Origin: Adiantum capillus-veneris
Taxonomy: Eukaryota; Streptophyta; Polypodiopsida; Polypodiales; Pteridaceae
DNA length: 64,000 bases
Assembly (NCBI GenBank): GCA_014529385.2
Contig: CM043947.1
Coordinates: 120,850,891-120,914,890 of the forward strand
Direction: 5' to 3'
The first letter of the stretch is position 1; every line of letters starts with the position of its first letter. Positions 37,939 to 49,601 of this stretch are shown here, piece after piece. A program made the position numbers and the translations under genes. The notes under the pieces were generated by a model. That model did not search any database. It saw only the letters and a list, made by a program, of their open reading frames with translations, and had not been told where the DNA came from.

Positions 37939-37970
<32 letters not shown>
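37757..37970. repeat. compound (CA)n, (GT)n, G22, (GA)n tract
   Basis: (CA)n runs to 37792, (GT)n spans about 37833-37890, a run of 22 G spans 37893-37914, and (GA)n spans about 37938-37970. CA followed by GT makes a large potential hairpin. Confidence 0.9.
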
Positions 37971-38640
37971 CCTCCTGAACCAATCAACCTTGGTAATGAA
38001 TAATTGAATGTGTATACAATGGAGGCAAGGGATTGCTTACATGGAAACCTCAGTAAATTGCCCTACCCAGACTTTGACAAATAAGTAAAATAAATACCTA
38101 AAAGCCAAAGTAAATAATGGAATCACATTGGGTAGCTCACTTGAGATGCCAAAACTCTAACACCCTCTTTGCAGCTCATAGTGGACATCAATAATGAGAC
38201 CAAGTCGATGAAGAAGCTACCATGGACACCCCAGAAGTGGCCACCAACTGGATACACCTCGATTTTGCTACCCTCAACTTTGTACTTGAGAATAATGCCA
38301 TTTTGAGCATTGGTTGCCTTTGTAGAAAATTTGATTTATAGACCACACTACGTCCACTAATCCCCATTCGTGAATTGTGAACACATCACGTCCAAAATAA
38401 AATACTGCAAGATAATAAACTATGGATCACATCTTGTCCATGATCCAACCAACAACAATGGATTGGTACACTCATCCATAGTGTTTTAGATACGTCCGAT
38501 TGGTTCTCTGCCAGATGCATGTGCCTTGAACTCTGACCTACGGGTTTAAACACCAATAACTTGAACTCCAACACAAGGGTCCAAATTAATTATAAGGAGC
38601 ACTATTTGCCCCTCTTTGCCACTCACAAGCCTCTCTCTAG
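37971..38640. other. non-coding stretch
   Basis: Nothing recognisable. It lies downstream of the minus-strand copia gag fragment and may belong to that element. Confidence 0.35.
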
Positions 38641-39535
38641 CTGAAGCTAGTGACGGCACTGATCTCCATGTAAGTAGAAGGCGGGAGTCCATGCCAGTGT
38701 AGTCATCACCACAACAACAACCTCTTTGTTGTCCTTCCCTGAGTCACTATCATTGCTTTCCTCCTGCTGCTTGCTTTTACCTTTATTCTTTGTATTATCT
38801 TTGTCTTTGCCTTTGGATCTACAATCCTTGGCCAAATGACCACGCTTTCCACAATTGTAACAACGGTTCTTCATCCTCTTTCTGGAATCCAAAGCAGCAA
38901 GGCTTCCCCATCTGTCTCAGAAATCTGAATTTGCCTTGAGTTATCAACACGTCTTCCTCCTCAATGAGAAAAGAGCTGAGATCATCAAATTCTTACTTTT
39001 TCTTTGTGACATGTAGTCGAAGTGTCCTAGACACGGTTTCATACTCTTTAGGCAACTTCGTGAGAACCAAAGCAACAAAGTGAGTACTCGTCAGTGCACT
39101 TTTCATAGCTGATAGTTGGTCATGAATAAATTTAGCCTTCATAAGCAATGATTGCATGGAACTTCCTCGTGGAAACTAGATGGCAAATGACTGTCCAAGA
39201 AGGGTGACTATTCACATCGTAGAATCCCCATCAAACATCTCGATGAGCTTGAACCACATATCTTTGGCAGTCGTTAAAGTCTAAATAGCTTGAGAAAGGT
39301 CCTTTGTAAGAGATTCCACAATGGTCAACATTGCCTTTGCATTAGCCACGTTCCAATCAACACACGATTTGAGATTTTCGTCATCTTGAAGGCGGGTGTA
39401 CCTGTTGTGGGGATCCCTCATGGGACGAGGCTCCAAGCCGTCACAAAATCCCATAAGACTTTCCATGAGAACCAGAGGCACATATTCAAATTCCAATGAG
39501 CGTAGTTCTTTCCACTCAATTTGTTGTTGGCGCTC
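38641..39535 (-). pseudogene. copia gag fragment
   Basis: Reading leftward from about 39530: LRSLEFEYVPLVLMESLMGF, then LQDDENLKSCVDWNVANAKA, a stop, TLTTAKDMWFKLIEMFDGD, a second stop, and SFLIEEEDVLITQ, ending in the zinc knuckle CYNCGKRGHLAKDC at about 38840-38880. This is the UBN2-type gag of a Ty1/copia element. Several stops and frameshifts are present, and no pol remains. It abuts a G run at 39542-39559. Confidence 0.8.
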
Positions 39536-39559
39536 GAGCAAGGGGGGGGGGGGGGGGGG

Positions 39560-40618
39560 CATGATGAAGTTGCAAGATTTGGAAGTTGGAAAAAACTTTC
39601 TCACACTCCAAAGGTGGCCGCACGAACCAAGCCAAAAAATAACTATATTTAGAAAAGAACTTCTGCCCACGGATGAGGTAGATATAAATTGGACGGCTTG
39701 GGACACGTGTTTCATGTGCCAACAAAAATCATTGCTGGAATATATCTCGCACTATCAAGATGTTATCCTCAAGTTGGAAGGGTTAGACACCTTTCAACAA
39801 GTACGTGGGTTTATCCATGGTCTAACGCCAGAGCTTAAGAAGCACTTCAAGATTCAAGACCCCAAAACAATTGAGGAGGCCATAGTGCCAGCTTACATTC
39901 ACGATGATCCAGATGATAAGAAACCACACAGTATTTACGTGTTTGATAATACACATGGTAATACACGCACACAACATGGACACAATAAAAGAAATTTTTT
40001 AGTAGCCAACTCAGAGGCGACCAACAAAACCCAGGGGTCTCGAGGGCCTCTCTCTACAAAAGAATTTGAGAAAGCAAAAAAGCAAAAATAATTTTTTCAA
40101 TGCTTGGAAAACCGCCATGGCAAAAAGGATTGTCCCAAGGGGAGATCTGCTGCCCAGTACAAGGAGAAAATAGTGCACATGTTGCAGTTGTTGCCTCTTG
40201 AGTCTTCCTCACATTTCTCCAAGGTGGAGTAACACACACTGAGGTGGTGCACGAATGCTGTATAACAGCTTCCATGTGGCAATAGACCTTCTGTCCACAT
40301 GAGCTAGTGCGTATGCATAGATCTATTCAAGGACACAAGGTGCGCATATTGGTAGACGATGGTGCTACACACAATTTCATTAACTACGGGTTAGTGAAAA
40401 GGCTCATATTGCCCCAAAATCCAAGTTCCCACCGTTACAAGGTAGCGATGATGAACGGCTATGATGCCGAGGTGTGGGATACTCAAGTGAGAGTTGTACC
40501 GTTGGAAATTTGTTGCCCCAAACTCCAAGTTCCCACCGTTACAAGGTAGCGATGATGAACGGCTATGATGCCGAGGTGTGGGATACTCAAGTGAGAGTTG
40601 TACCGTTGGAAATTTGTT
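39560..40618 (+). pseudogene. gypsy gag-protease fragment with a 104-bp tandem duplication
   Basis: The reading LLEYISHYQDVILKLEGLD, then FQQVRGFIHGLTPELKKHFK and PKTIEEAIVPAY, is a Ty3/gypsy gag. After a stop near 40090 a damaged knuckle follows (CLENRHGKKDC), then at 40310-40410 a retropepsin (VRILVDDGATHNFINYGL). The last 104 bp are duplicated in tandem (40411-40514 and 40515-40618), and the second copy ends exactly where Helitron sequence of the opposite strand begins. Confidence 0.75.
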
Positions 40619-42115
40619 GGGCTAGAATGTGATTTGTGGTTATATAAACGTAGAAGCCCTTGGACAATCAAAAGGAGGGTGAAAGTTTTTCCTTTGCCTG
40701 CGCCTCCAGTCAGGAAAATGTGGATTGGTTCTGTGCGGAATATACGTTTTTTCAGCACAATATCATCTAATATTAGCCTTTGTTGGGTGTTAAGCAGTAG
40801 AATGCTCTTGTAATACATATCGTTTGGTTGGAGCAGTATTTTTATGGCTGGTATAGTGTGTGTATGCAGTTGGCGGTGTTGGATATTTGGGTCTTGTGTG
40901 ATGTCAACATGAATATGGGAGGAAATATTAGATAGTGTTGTAGATGTCGAAGGTGAACTGGTGCCTAATGAGTCGTTGTTACGGTTGTCTTTAAGTGTTG
41001 TGGTTTTGTTGTATTTAGATTCATTTGTATCAATGATAGGTTTATTTTGATTGTATACATCTTTCCATGTGAGTCCATTTGTTAGATGTTGAGTTTCATT
41101 ATTTATCCATGGTAGAAACAAAAGACATTGTTCTCTATAATAATTATCTAGGTTCTTTGCGGCATTATATTTGACATATCGTATAATTTTTGGTTTGGTA
41201 CGTTTTTTGTATGTGTTGCTTGTTGTAGTGTATGTGGCAACAAATTCTGCCAATGATATGGCATTGAGCTGGGTAGGACGTGTACAATATTTGTTTATGC
41301 CTGTCTCGTAAAATATTTATGTGCTAGACGGGTTCTATGTTTTGCAGGAGGTGTTTTCGCTTGTCTCGTGGGGAGGGCTTGTGTTTATGAATATAAATTC
41401 TCGAGTTGCACTGAAGAGAGGTAGAGAAAGTGAATATATATTGCTTGTTGTGAGCTTATTTGTTGTGTGTTTACTATAGTGTTTCCTATTTTTTTGAAGT
41501 CTATCAAATGTAGTTGCATTGTTTTGAACGCAAGAGTCAAATTGTCCTTTGATTGCTTTGATGAGTGTGTTATCAAATTTTGTTATATGAGGTGCAATAG
41601 GTAGCTGCTTCGTGTGCATTTAAAATATATTGTATATCTGAATTCGCATCCCATAGCGTTGAAATGGTTGGATTGAAATTATTTGTGTAGATATCTTTGA
41701 TATTTCTTTTCAACAAAAGTGTTGGGCATGAGATTGTGGATGCTATAGCTTGGATGTAATCCTCAAATTGAAGGTCCATAGATAGGAGCCACTGTTTGAA
41801 TGTAATATTTTCTTTATAATCTAGTAGTAATAGGTTATCTTTGATTTGTTTGTGTTTCTTTCTTTTGTATTGGATATTGTTATGTTGAGAATGACAAGGT
41901 TCTCAAATCATAGTGAAAGGCATCGGGTAGCGAGGAAAGTCAAAGCGACATCCCTTGCGTTTTCTGAAGAAAGACTTCTTATGCTTGTGTGTTTGAATTT
42001 CTTGTAAATCTATAGGAAGAAGCATGGAATCAGTTGTTATGTACTTATCAATGAAATCCACAACATCTTCATTGGGATCTTTCCCATAAATAGGAGCCTT
42101 CTCTATCCATGGTAG
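40619..42115 (-). pseudogene. Helentron-type Helitron Rep/helicase, C-terminal part
   Basis: This is the downstream half of the Rep/helicase gene whose upstream half is at 53845-55930. From 42109 the reading is WIEKAPIYGKDPNEDVVDF, then KKSFFRKRKGCRFDFPRYPMPF, then WDANSDIQYILNAHEAATY (the region of the catalytic Tyr residues in Helitron Rep). Then follow VNTQQISSQQAIYI and TREFIFINTSPPHE, then YVKYNAAKNLDNYYREQCLL and a Walker A loop FLTGGAGKGKTFTLL. A stop lies near 41910 and there are frameshifts around 41600 and 41300. The helicase breaks off about 25 residues after Walker A at the gypsy junction. Confidence 0.88.
42108..42115. repeat. left target-site duplication of the hAT element
   Basis: CATGGTAG, partner of CATAGTAG at 53837-53844 (7 of 8 identical). 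Eight base pairs is the hAT target size. Confidence 0.85.
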
Positions 42116-42219
42116 CAGGGATTTTAATTACGCGATGACGCATTTTGTTAAATGTTAATTATTGTTGTTATTATCACTATTTTTTTCATGTTAATAACAT
42201 ATCTAATGTCATGACCTAC

Positions 42220-42345
42220 GAAAACCGGTAGAAAACGTAAAACCGGCGGGACAACCAACAATCCCGGCAGGCCCAACGGGCTTAATATGAAACCCGGCGG
42301 GCTCGACGGGACAAGCAAGAACCCTGTCGGGCCCGTCGTGTACCC
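42220..42345 (+). repeat. left GC-rich subterminal region of the hAT
   Basis: Short words such as ACCGGCGGGACAA, CCCGGCGGGCTCGACGGG and CCTGTCGGGCCCG repeat here. The same vocabulary occurs in inverted orientation at 53625-53725. In hAT elements subterminal repeats bind transposase; that role here is an inference. Confidence 0.65.
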
Positions 42346-42362
42346 CCTCCATATTTGGCGGC

Positions 42363-42370
42363 TCTATATA
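42363..42370 (+). promoter_or_regulatory. TATA box of the hAT left promoter
   Basis: TCTATATA lies just inside the GC-rich subterminal region and points inward toward the transposase. Its mirror lies at about 53612-53619. Confidence 0.55.
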
Positions 42371-42487
42371 ACCCCTTTATAGACATTACATCACATCACC
42401 TCTTCCTCTAAATTTTGTCATCCTTTAAAATTTAGAAGAAAAACTAAAAGGTTAAAAAAATGAATAGTCTTTAATGTAACTCTGATC

Positions 42488-43092
42488 ATGGATCATTAGT
42501 TCTTTTTTGTACTGAACTGATTCTTGAAAGGAGGTAGAAAGGTGAATCTTTGGGTCGATATCTCTACATTTGGGATGGACTGATCTCATGTTTGGTTCAC
42601 CATTATATTTGCTAAATTGATTGCTATATTGATTGCTATATTGATTAGAACTTCTATCATGGGTCATTAGTTCTTTTTTGGACTGAACTGATTCTTGAAA
42701 AGAGATAGAAAGGTGAATCTTTGGGTCGATATCTCTACTTTTGGGATGGATTGATCACATGTTTGATTCACCGCTGTATTTGCTTGCTATTCCGATTAGA
42801 GCTCCAATCATGGGTCATTAGTTCTTTTTTGGACTGGACTGATTCATGAAAGGAGGTAGGAAGGTGAATCTTTGGGTCGATATCTCTCCTTTTGGGATGG
42901 ACTGATCACATGTTTGATTCACCGCTGTATTTGTTTGCTATTTCGACTAGAGCTCCAATCATGGGTCATTAGTTCTTTTTTGGACTGGACTGATTCATGA
43001 AAGGAGGTAGGAAGGTGAATCTTTGGGTCGATATCTCTACTTTTGGGATGGACTGATCACATATTTGATTCACCGTTGTATTTGCTTGCTCA
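42488..43092 (+). repeat. tandem array, four units of about 151 bp
   Basis: Units start TCATGGGTCATTAGTTC at about 42488 (variant), 42657, 42808 and 42959. The first is 18 bp longer because of extra ATTGATTGCTAT copies. Units are highly similar to each other (GGTGAATCTTTGGGTCGATA in all). The array lies between the left promoter and the transposase exon, a likely 5' intron position. Confidence 0.9.
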
Positions 43093-43232
43093 TGTTTGAG
43101 TAGATTGAGGTTTATTCCCTTCAGGCTTCACTACTACGCTTGTGTGTGATATTGATTATAACACTAATGTTTGGTTTGAATAATACTTGAAAGAAGAGAT
43201 AGCATACTGAGCTATGTTTATTGGTATTGCAG

Positions 43233-45539
43233 GCATCCAATAAGTATATCTTCCACCGGGAATGTGAGCGGTGATGTTGGTGTCTCAAGCCTGGCTTCCT
43301 TGAGGAGACCTTCTACCTCGATGCCAGGTCCTGCTTCGCAGGGCACCACTTCGCAGGGCAAGCGAAAGGCAGGTGGAAAAATTCCAGGACCCGAGTGAAA
43401 TTTTGCCACAAATTTAAATAAGTATCAAGATTGGAAATGTAAATTTTGTGGCGAAGAGAAATCTAGAGGAGCACCAAGAATAAGGGATCATTTGCTAGGT
43501 GGCAATACCAGAATCCAAGGAGGAAAGTGCAAGGGCTTGGGTGCAGAAGAAGCAGCTATGCGCTTAAAAGCTTTAATTGGTAAGCTAATTTCCACGAGCA
43601 AAAGATCAAAACTCTCTACTTTTGACCATCTCACCCCGGTATCGATAAGATCAAACCAGTACGAGGGATCATTGGGTGTAACGTCCACCAATGGAAGCAC
43701 TCAAAGCAGGGAACCAACTTCTCATATCGATGGAACTACACCTCCAAACCATGGATCTCCTGACTTTCAGGTAGGATAGTCAAAAAGTAGACAGGTTAGC
43801 TTACAGACGAGCTTCAAAACGCTTGCCTTAGAAGAAGCACAACTTGCACTAGCTAAAGCCGTCTATTTCACTGGGGGATCATTGGCCATTGTCACCCGTG
43901 ATGCATGGAAGTCAGCTTGGAAACGCATTGGGGAGTATGGTGCTGGATTTACCCCTCCAACATATCACCATATGAGAAACCAACTATTGGATAAATGTTA
44001 CACAAGCACACAACAGGATATTCAAAGGGTAATATTAAATGCAACAGAACAATCTGGATACACCATAGTTAGTGATGGTTGGTCCAACGTTCAAAGGCGG
44101 CCATTGATCAACATCATGCTTGTATGTCCTCGTGGTGAATGTTTTATCAAAGCTGTGGATAGCTCTGGTCAAATAAAGTCTAGCAGTTTTATAGCTGACA
44201 TCATTGGCAACGCAGTTGAGGAACTTGGAAAAGAAAATGTTGTCCAAGTAATCATGGACAATGCCAAAAATTGCAGGGCTACAGGTAGGATACTTGAAAG
44301 TCGCTTCTCTCACCTATATAGTATTGGTTGCAGTACACACAGCTTGAACTTGGTATTGCAAGATTGATACAAGAGTAATGACACAGAGTGGTTCAAATGG
44401 ATAGTAGACAATGCTCGCTTAATAGTCAAGTTTGTTTTGAAGCGTCAGAGGGTTCTTGACATGTACCGTCACAAGATGTCTACTATGTTAAAACTGCCGT
44501 GCGAAACTAGATTTTGCACCAACTACTATAAGGTAGAATGACTAATAAAAAATAAGAATGCTGTGATGGAGACATTTATTTGTGCCACTTTTTCAGAATG
44601 GGAGGCCGGTCAAAGGGAGAAGATAAAAAGCAAAATAGGGGTGATCAGAGATCTACTAGCTGATCGCCACTTCTGGGATGATGTGGTGGATGTGCACAAT
44701 GTCATGATGCCAATTATGCTCGCATTACGCCAACTGGATTCTGCCTTGCCTAACATAGGTAAGGTGTGGATGGCTTGGTGGAGTGTTCAAGAAAGCCTTG
44801 CGAATCCAAAGGAGCCCCAGGAGCCAATTGTGAAGCCTTGGAAGACACCATTCACTCAAAAGAGGAGAGAAATTTTGAGAAATTATGTGCATGGTCGATG
44901 GGTTGGAGCACATAGTCCACTACACAGCGTAGTTTTCTTATTGGATCCAGAGTATTGGGCAATGGAAATAGACAAACTTGATGAGGAGGTGCTGGAAGAC
45001 TTTTATGATGTGATGGGCAGGTTTTATGATGATCCTGATGAGCATGCATCAGTTGTTACTGATCTTACAAAGTTTAAACTTAAAGAGGGTAAGTTTGGTA
45101 CAGATTTGTGCTGAAACTTGCCAAGGAGCAACCAGCGTGGAAGTGGTGGATGATGAATGGTGGTAGTGCACCCACCCTTAAACGCCTAGCTATTAGAATC
45201 CTAGCCCAATGTGCATCCAATTCAAGTTCTGAGAGAAACTGGAGTACATATAAATATGCACATTCCACCATCAGAAACCGCCTTTTAAATTCAAGAGCTG
45301 AAAAATTGGTGTATATGTACTGCAACCATCGGCTATTGGCAAGAGTGCAAGCTGAGAACTACAAAGAGGAGATGCTACGCTGGACTTATTATGTAACCAA
45401 TGATGAGGTGGACGAAGACAGTGAGCTGCAAGGGGAATCTCATGAAGTAGAAACTACATGTACTTTAGAAGAGATTGAAGAGAATTTGGAAATTGAACCA
45501 ACTTTGACCCGTCGCAGCAAGCGACGGTGGTTTAATTAA
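43233..45539 (+). pseudogene. hAT transposase (BED, DUF659, hATC domains)
   Basis: The coding exon starts after a 3' splice site (TATTGCAG, 43232). Order: a Ser/Thr-rich N-terminus; a BED-type finger near 43430-43530 (WKCKFCGEEK...RIRDHLL); a DUF659 core at 43960-44365 with SDGWSN (first catalytic Asp), VIMDNAKN (second Asp) and CSTHSLNLVL; and the C-terminal dimerisation domain at 45170-45320 (SSSERNWS, NRLLNSRAEKLVYM). TGA at 43396, TAG at 43777, TGA at 44365, TGA at 44539 and a frameshift near 45100 inactivate it. An AATAAA follows the final stop at 45643. In intact relatives it excises and reinserts the element. Confidence 0.92.
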
Positions 45540-45880
45540 TAGATTATCGAATCCATTGAGTGACTTCTGTTTAAGTTCAAAAACTTGTTTATCTTATAAG
45601 CTTTTCTTTATATTTAGTTTAAGGTTTAGACATTTGCTTAATAATAAACGAAGCCCTTAAAAACCTTTACAAGGCCACAAATCAGTATTAAAGCTTCATA
45701 TTATACAAAGCCTTAAAAATCTTTGCATTATCACATATCATAATTGAAGCTAAAGTGAAGACAATTCACAATTCACTAATAAATTCTCGCAAGACAACGA
45801 GTAAATGTTTTCAAATGTTACAAAAACTATCCAAGTGATAGTGAAATATTTGTGAGAATATCTTCATTCTCCTGTTCACG
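45540..45880. other. convergent 3' flanks of transposase and RING genes
   Basis: A short AT-rich gap separates the two convergent coding regions. A plus-strand AATAAA lies at 45643-45648, about 105 nt past the transposase stop. Confidence 0.5.
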
Positions 45881-46794
45881 CTAACCTTTAAGCTTATTAT
45901 AGTCTTCAGACATTTTGAACATTGCATATAGCTTTTTGGATATCTCATACTCACATATAGCACAATGAAAGCTATTCATCATGCTTTGCATCAAGCATGA
46001 TATATGGTACATATGTCCGCATGGCAAGCTGAAGTGACCACACCACTCATGAAAGAATGATCTACATATGGGGCAAGGACCACCGTGCTCACCAGAAGCT
46101 GGAGGGGCCTCAATAGATGTTGGGTGCTCAATCAATGTGGCAGCATTTTGTTTTTTTATAGTCTCCTCTAACTCTTTTACGTGGCGAGATAGCACCTTCA
46201 CCTCCCTTTGCAAGTCTCTATTTAGGGTTGCTTCAGAATGAGATCCTTGTGTAGCTTGTGATGCTTGCCTGAGTTGAGTTTGAAGCTCCTCCTTAACTTG
46301 GTGCACTTCCATTGATTCACCTTCTAGTGCCAATGACATCTCTTGCCGTGTGACGGTGATTGCACTGCTACGAATGTCCTCAACCGTCATATGAGGTGTC
46401 CTTGAGCTGAAGTCGAGCTGAAGTCCACTGCTTCACCCAAGACATAATGCATGTATAACATCTTGGCAAACCACAATGGACAATCCATATGATGCATAGG
46501 ATGACCCATAACATCGAGATATATGTTCTCTCCATTGTCTCGTATGTCTGCATTAATGCATTGTGATAGCTTGAGTCGGCCTTTCTTGATGTTGTCATCT
46601 GCAACGCCTGGCCATATGGATTTGACCATTTCTCGCTCAATCCTAGAGTTCACCTCTTTCCATTGTGTACCCACTGGGTTGGCCCACTGGGAGCAACAAG
46701 CTGCAATTTGAGCGGTGTCATTCACTCCACCGCCTTGACACATGGATCTGAGACGCTCAAAAGCGCGCTTAGCCCTTTGATTCTCATTATCCAT
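45881..46794 (-). pseudogene. RING-H2 coiled-coil protein gene carried by the hAT
   Basis: The N-terminal half (46794 down to about 46412, MDNENQRAKRAFERLRSM...) has no domain I recognise; it contains SQWANPVGTQWKEVNSRIE and MHHMDCPLWFAKMLYMHYVL. The C-terminal half has a coiled coil (EELQTQLRQASQ..., DLQREVKVLSRHVKELEE), then a RING-H2 finger near 45940-46080: CPIC, CGHMYHISC and CAIC, giving C3H2C3. Such fingers usually serve E3 ubiquitin ligases. The halves are in different frames because GAGCTGAAGTC is duplicated in tandem (46404-46425). The start follows an AATCAG acceptor-like site, so an upstream exon is possible. It lies downstream of the kinase on the same strand. Confidence 0.75.
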
Positions 46795-47155
46795 ATCCTG
46801 ATTAAATACTATACTTCAATTACGGCATACAAACTAAATGATAATCAATTGCTATAAGAGTAACCACGACAATCAATTGATATTAGAATAACCACCATCT
46901 TACGACAATCAATTGATATGAGAGTAACCACCATTTTTTAAATTTATTTTAAAAAATGGTGATTCCACGTGGCTTATTGCTTGAAACTTAAGAGAAAAAA
47001 CAAAACTCATAGAAAATCTGTTGTCTATTGAGATATAACAAAGTGTTTTTATTACTCATACATCATCCATGGCGCATAAAACCCAAATTTTAAAAGTGCT
47101 TTTATAAGTCAAAAGTCTCAGAAAACCCTGCTTCATAAAGTACATCATATATCCA
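46795..47155. other. gap between RING and kinase genes
   Basis: AT-rich sequence with the word ATCAATTGATAT repeated near 46875 and 46908. No TATA box is convincing, so the RING gene may be expressed from the same right-hand promoter as the kinase or may lack its promoter. Confidence 0.4.
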
Positions 47156-48643
47156 TCAAAAAAAGGCTACACTCATTTCAGAGGGAGGGCGTAAGCATCG
47201 TTCTGGCTGGGCTTCAAATCTTTCTAATTCTTCGTCCAAAAGTGCCAAGGTCTTTCTCTCTATGTTTTTCTTCCTCACCCAACCCTCCACAACAATCCTA
47301 GATGTGGCTCGTACCTCCACTGAAACCTTATGTTTGAGCCAATCTGTGATGTAGTACTCAGAGAACTTTCCACAAAACTTACAGAATTGCCATATCACCC
47401 ATCCTATGGCATACACATCTGTGGCCTTGGTCCATGGGCACGTGTGATTGCCATCTAGTAACTCAGGAGCTCGCCAAGGATGAAGCTTTTGCCAGTTTTC
47501 ATCGGTATTGTTGGTCTTTTGTGTCTCTAAGCCAACACGCAGAGCCAATCCCCAATCAATTATTCCGATACGGGGAGTGAGATCCTTGGTAAAGTCCAAC
47601 ATGATGTTCCATGGATGGAGATCATTGTGGATCACTCCCTCGTCATGTGCGAATCGCAATGCCTTCACCAAGGCATGGATCAACGAGGGAGCATGACTGC
47701 ACAGGCTCTTGAGACGTGTTTTCTGGTCTTCAGAGGGCTGCTCCCATTTAAAGTCTTTAGGGATCTTTCCTTTCCCCTCTTGATGCGCTACAAGCATTGT
47801 GAAAGAGCCATGTGGATGGGGCACTGTCTCCATAAGATCACCTAAAGTTCCCCCATTGAAGTAGGGGAATATCAGAAACCATGGCAACGTCACAGAGTGG
47901 GCAATACTCCTCACAATCCCTCTATGGTTGAGATCTACCCCACTTTCTGATGCAAAGCTTTTCCACTAATGCTTGGCCTGTCCTTTGAACTCCTTGGCAC
48001 AATAAGTATTCGTTGTAGGAAGGAAACTGATCCCTTTGATTTGGACTTGACACCCTGTGCCATAAGCCCCTGACCCAAGTTTCTTGATCTTCTTAATGGA
48101 CTTATTTGGAATGCCCAGAGTCATACTACATTCAGAATTGTATATACTGCTCTCCAGGTGACTGGCAGAAGCAGTAGAACACATCCCTCAATGGCAGCCT
48201 CCTCAATAAACGGTTCTCCAACTTGGCTGCTCCCCACAACTCTGGTGACAGCCATTCGCATTTTCTTGCTTAGGCCAAACTGTGTGTCTATGAGGGATGC
48301 TCGCCTTGACCTCTCCTTTTTAGCTCTCCATCTAGTGTTCCAATGCTCTAGCTTACCCTTGTCTACTTCTTGAGGGCATTCCTCTTTCAAATCAGAGGCC
48401 ACATTGGGCAAATTGCCCACCCAACTACTCAGTAATGAGATTATTGATTCGGTTGTTTTGTCTGGATATAACAACAACATTTTGCGGGCAATCTCACTGT
48501 ATAATGATTGCAATCTAGACTCATCTGCAACAATCTGCGCTATATCGTCAGGATCTAGTGCACTGACGATCGTAATCAACAATTGTCTAATTTTCTTTTT
48601 GAACTCTATCATTGAAGTAGCAGAAGGATCCATTTTTCCTGCA
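47156..48643 (-). pseudogene. protein kinase gene carried by the hAT, broken
   Basis: The coding exon begins after ACCATTGCAG with ATG at 48633 (MDPSATSMIEFKKKIRQLL). A helical N-terminal region of about 150 residues has no domain I can name. The kinase domain follows: glycine loop LGSGAYGTG near 48070, Lys in YCAKEFK, HNDLHPWN (catalytic loop, Arg of HRD replaced by Asn, Asp and Asn kept) near 47629, DWG in place of DFG near 47557, WRAPELLDG (APE) near 47470, and DVYAIGWVIWQF. A one-base frameshift near 48180 and a TAG at 47966 break it. The key catalytic residues are present, so the ancestor was probably active. Whether it is captured from the host or an inherited accessory gene is open. 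Confidence 0.8.
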
Positions 48644-48754
48644 ATGGTATTATTGCAAACAACACATTGTGAAATATAACTATGTGCCACTGCATTTGGA
48701 TCTTTTCTACGAGAAAGAAAAAGTGCAATATAGACCATAGATCTCGTACGCTTT

Positions 48755-49014
48755 TGCAGTGACACACCTAATCGCAATTGCAACCATGTGCCAATGCCCA
48801 ACCGTACGACAACTTACAAACAGATGCTCCTGTCATTCTAGCAGCAACACACCTAGTCGCAATTGCAACCATGTGCCGAAGCATGAATGACTGGGAGCAA
48901 CATAAAACATAGTCACCCTACGCTTTTGCAATGACACCCCTAGCCGCAATTGCAACCATGTGCCAATGCATCCACACACGGTGACTTCTTTCAAACAGAT
49001 GCTCCTGTCATTCT
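48755..49014 (-). repeat. 177-bp tandem array, left part
   Basis: Each unit has two related halves of about 88 bp, both containing CGCAATTGCAACCATGTGC. One half carries GAAGCATGAATGAC, the other CAYGCACGGTGACTTC. This part is separated from 52905-53420 by the copia insertion. Minus-strand readings of it give WLQLRLGVSLQKR repeats and are not genes. Confidence 0.88.
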
Positions 49015-49241
49015 TGTTACCATATACATGTGGTAGTGATGTGTGTGAACACACTAGGACCGCCGGGGCATTTTTTCCCTCTTTAGGAGGTTTTTTCCCC
49101 CGTGCATTGTATATACGCCCATCACTCTAGGGCTATCTATCTTTCCATTGCACACTAAGTAACACACTCTCTATTGTGTGCCTTGAGCTTCCTTCGTCTT
49201 CTCCAAGCTGTGTGTGTTTCTCTGCAACCCTAATTCCAACA
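49015..49241 (+). repeat. 5' LTR of copia element 2
   Basis: 227 bp with TG and CA ends, followed after 2 nt by the initiator-tRNA-Met primer site. No 3' partner exists in the window. Confidence 0.75.
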
Positions 49242-49243
49242 AT

Positions 49244-49255
49244 TGGTATCAGAGC
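49244..49255 (+). other. primer-binding site of copia element 2
   Basis: TGGTATCAGAGC, matching the 3' end of initiator tRNA-Met. Confidence 0.88.
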
Positions 49256-49601
49256 AGGTCACGTCCTCGGGCTTAGTCGCCAGCTGCTCCAGCACATGCC
49301 TGCTCACTTTCTCCGATTTCAGTGAGCTTTGGCAAGCGTTCGCAAGTCGAAAAAAAATTTGGGACAGCTCAAAGAGCTTGGTCTGCTCAGAATTTTGATT
49401 TGGGCTCACTTCGGCCTCCGTTTCCACTACAGGCAATACTGCATAGGCTATTTTGTCATTTTGTGCAAAAAATCTGTCAGTGCCGTTTTCTTCATAATAG
49501 GTGCCTTATAGTCTTCTACGGTTTGTGCTATATAGCACAGGTTGTTCTCGCTCCGTTTCTCCTATTTTCGTGCAGTTTTCACATCAGGTGCAGCATTTAC
49601 C

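Noticed and set aside
42488-43092. A CRISPR array
   Set aside because: The 151-bp units are contiguous with no spacers, and the genome is eukaryotic.
45080-45110. A 15-nt 'intron' (GTAAGT...ACAG) at the end of the transposase
   Set aside because: The splice words fit, but 15 nt is far too short; a frameshift is the simpler reading.
47156-48643. The kinase as an ordinary host gene
   Set aside because: It lies wholly inside the hAT boundaries and carries a stop and a frameshift. A host origin before capture remains possible.
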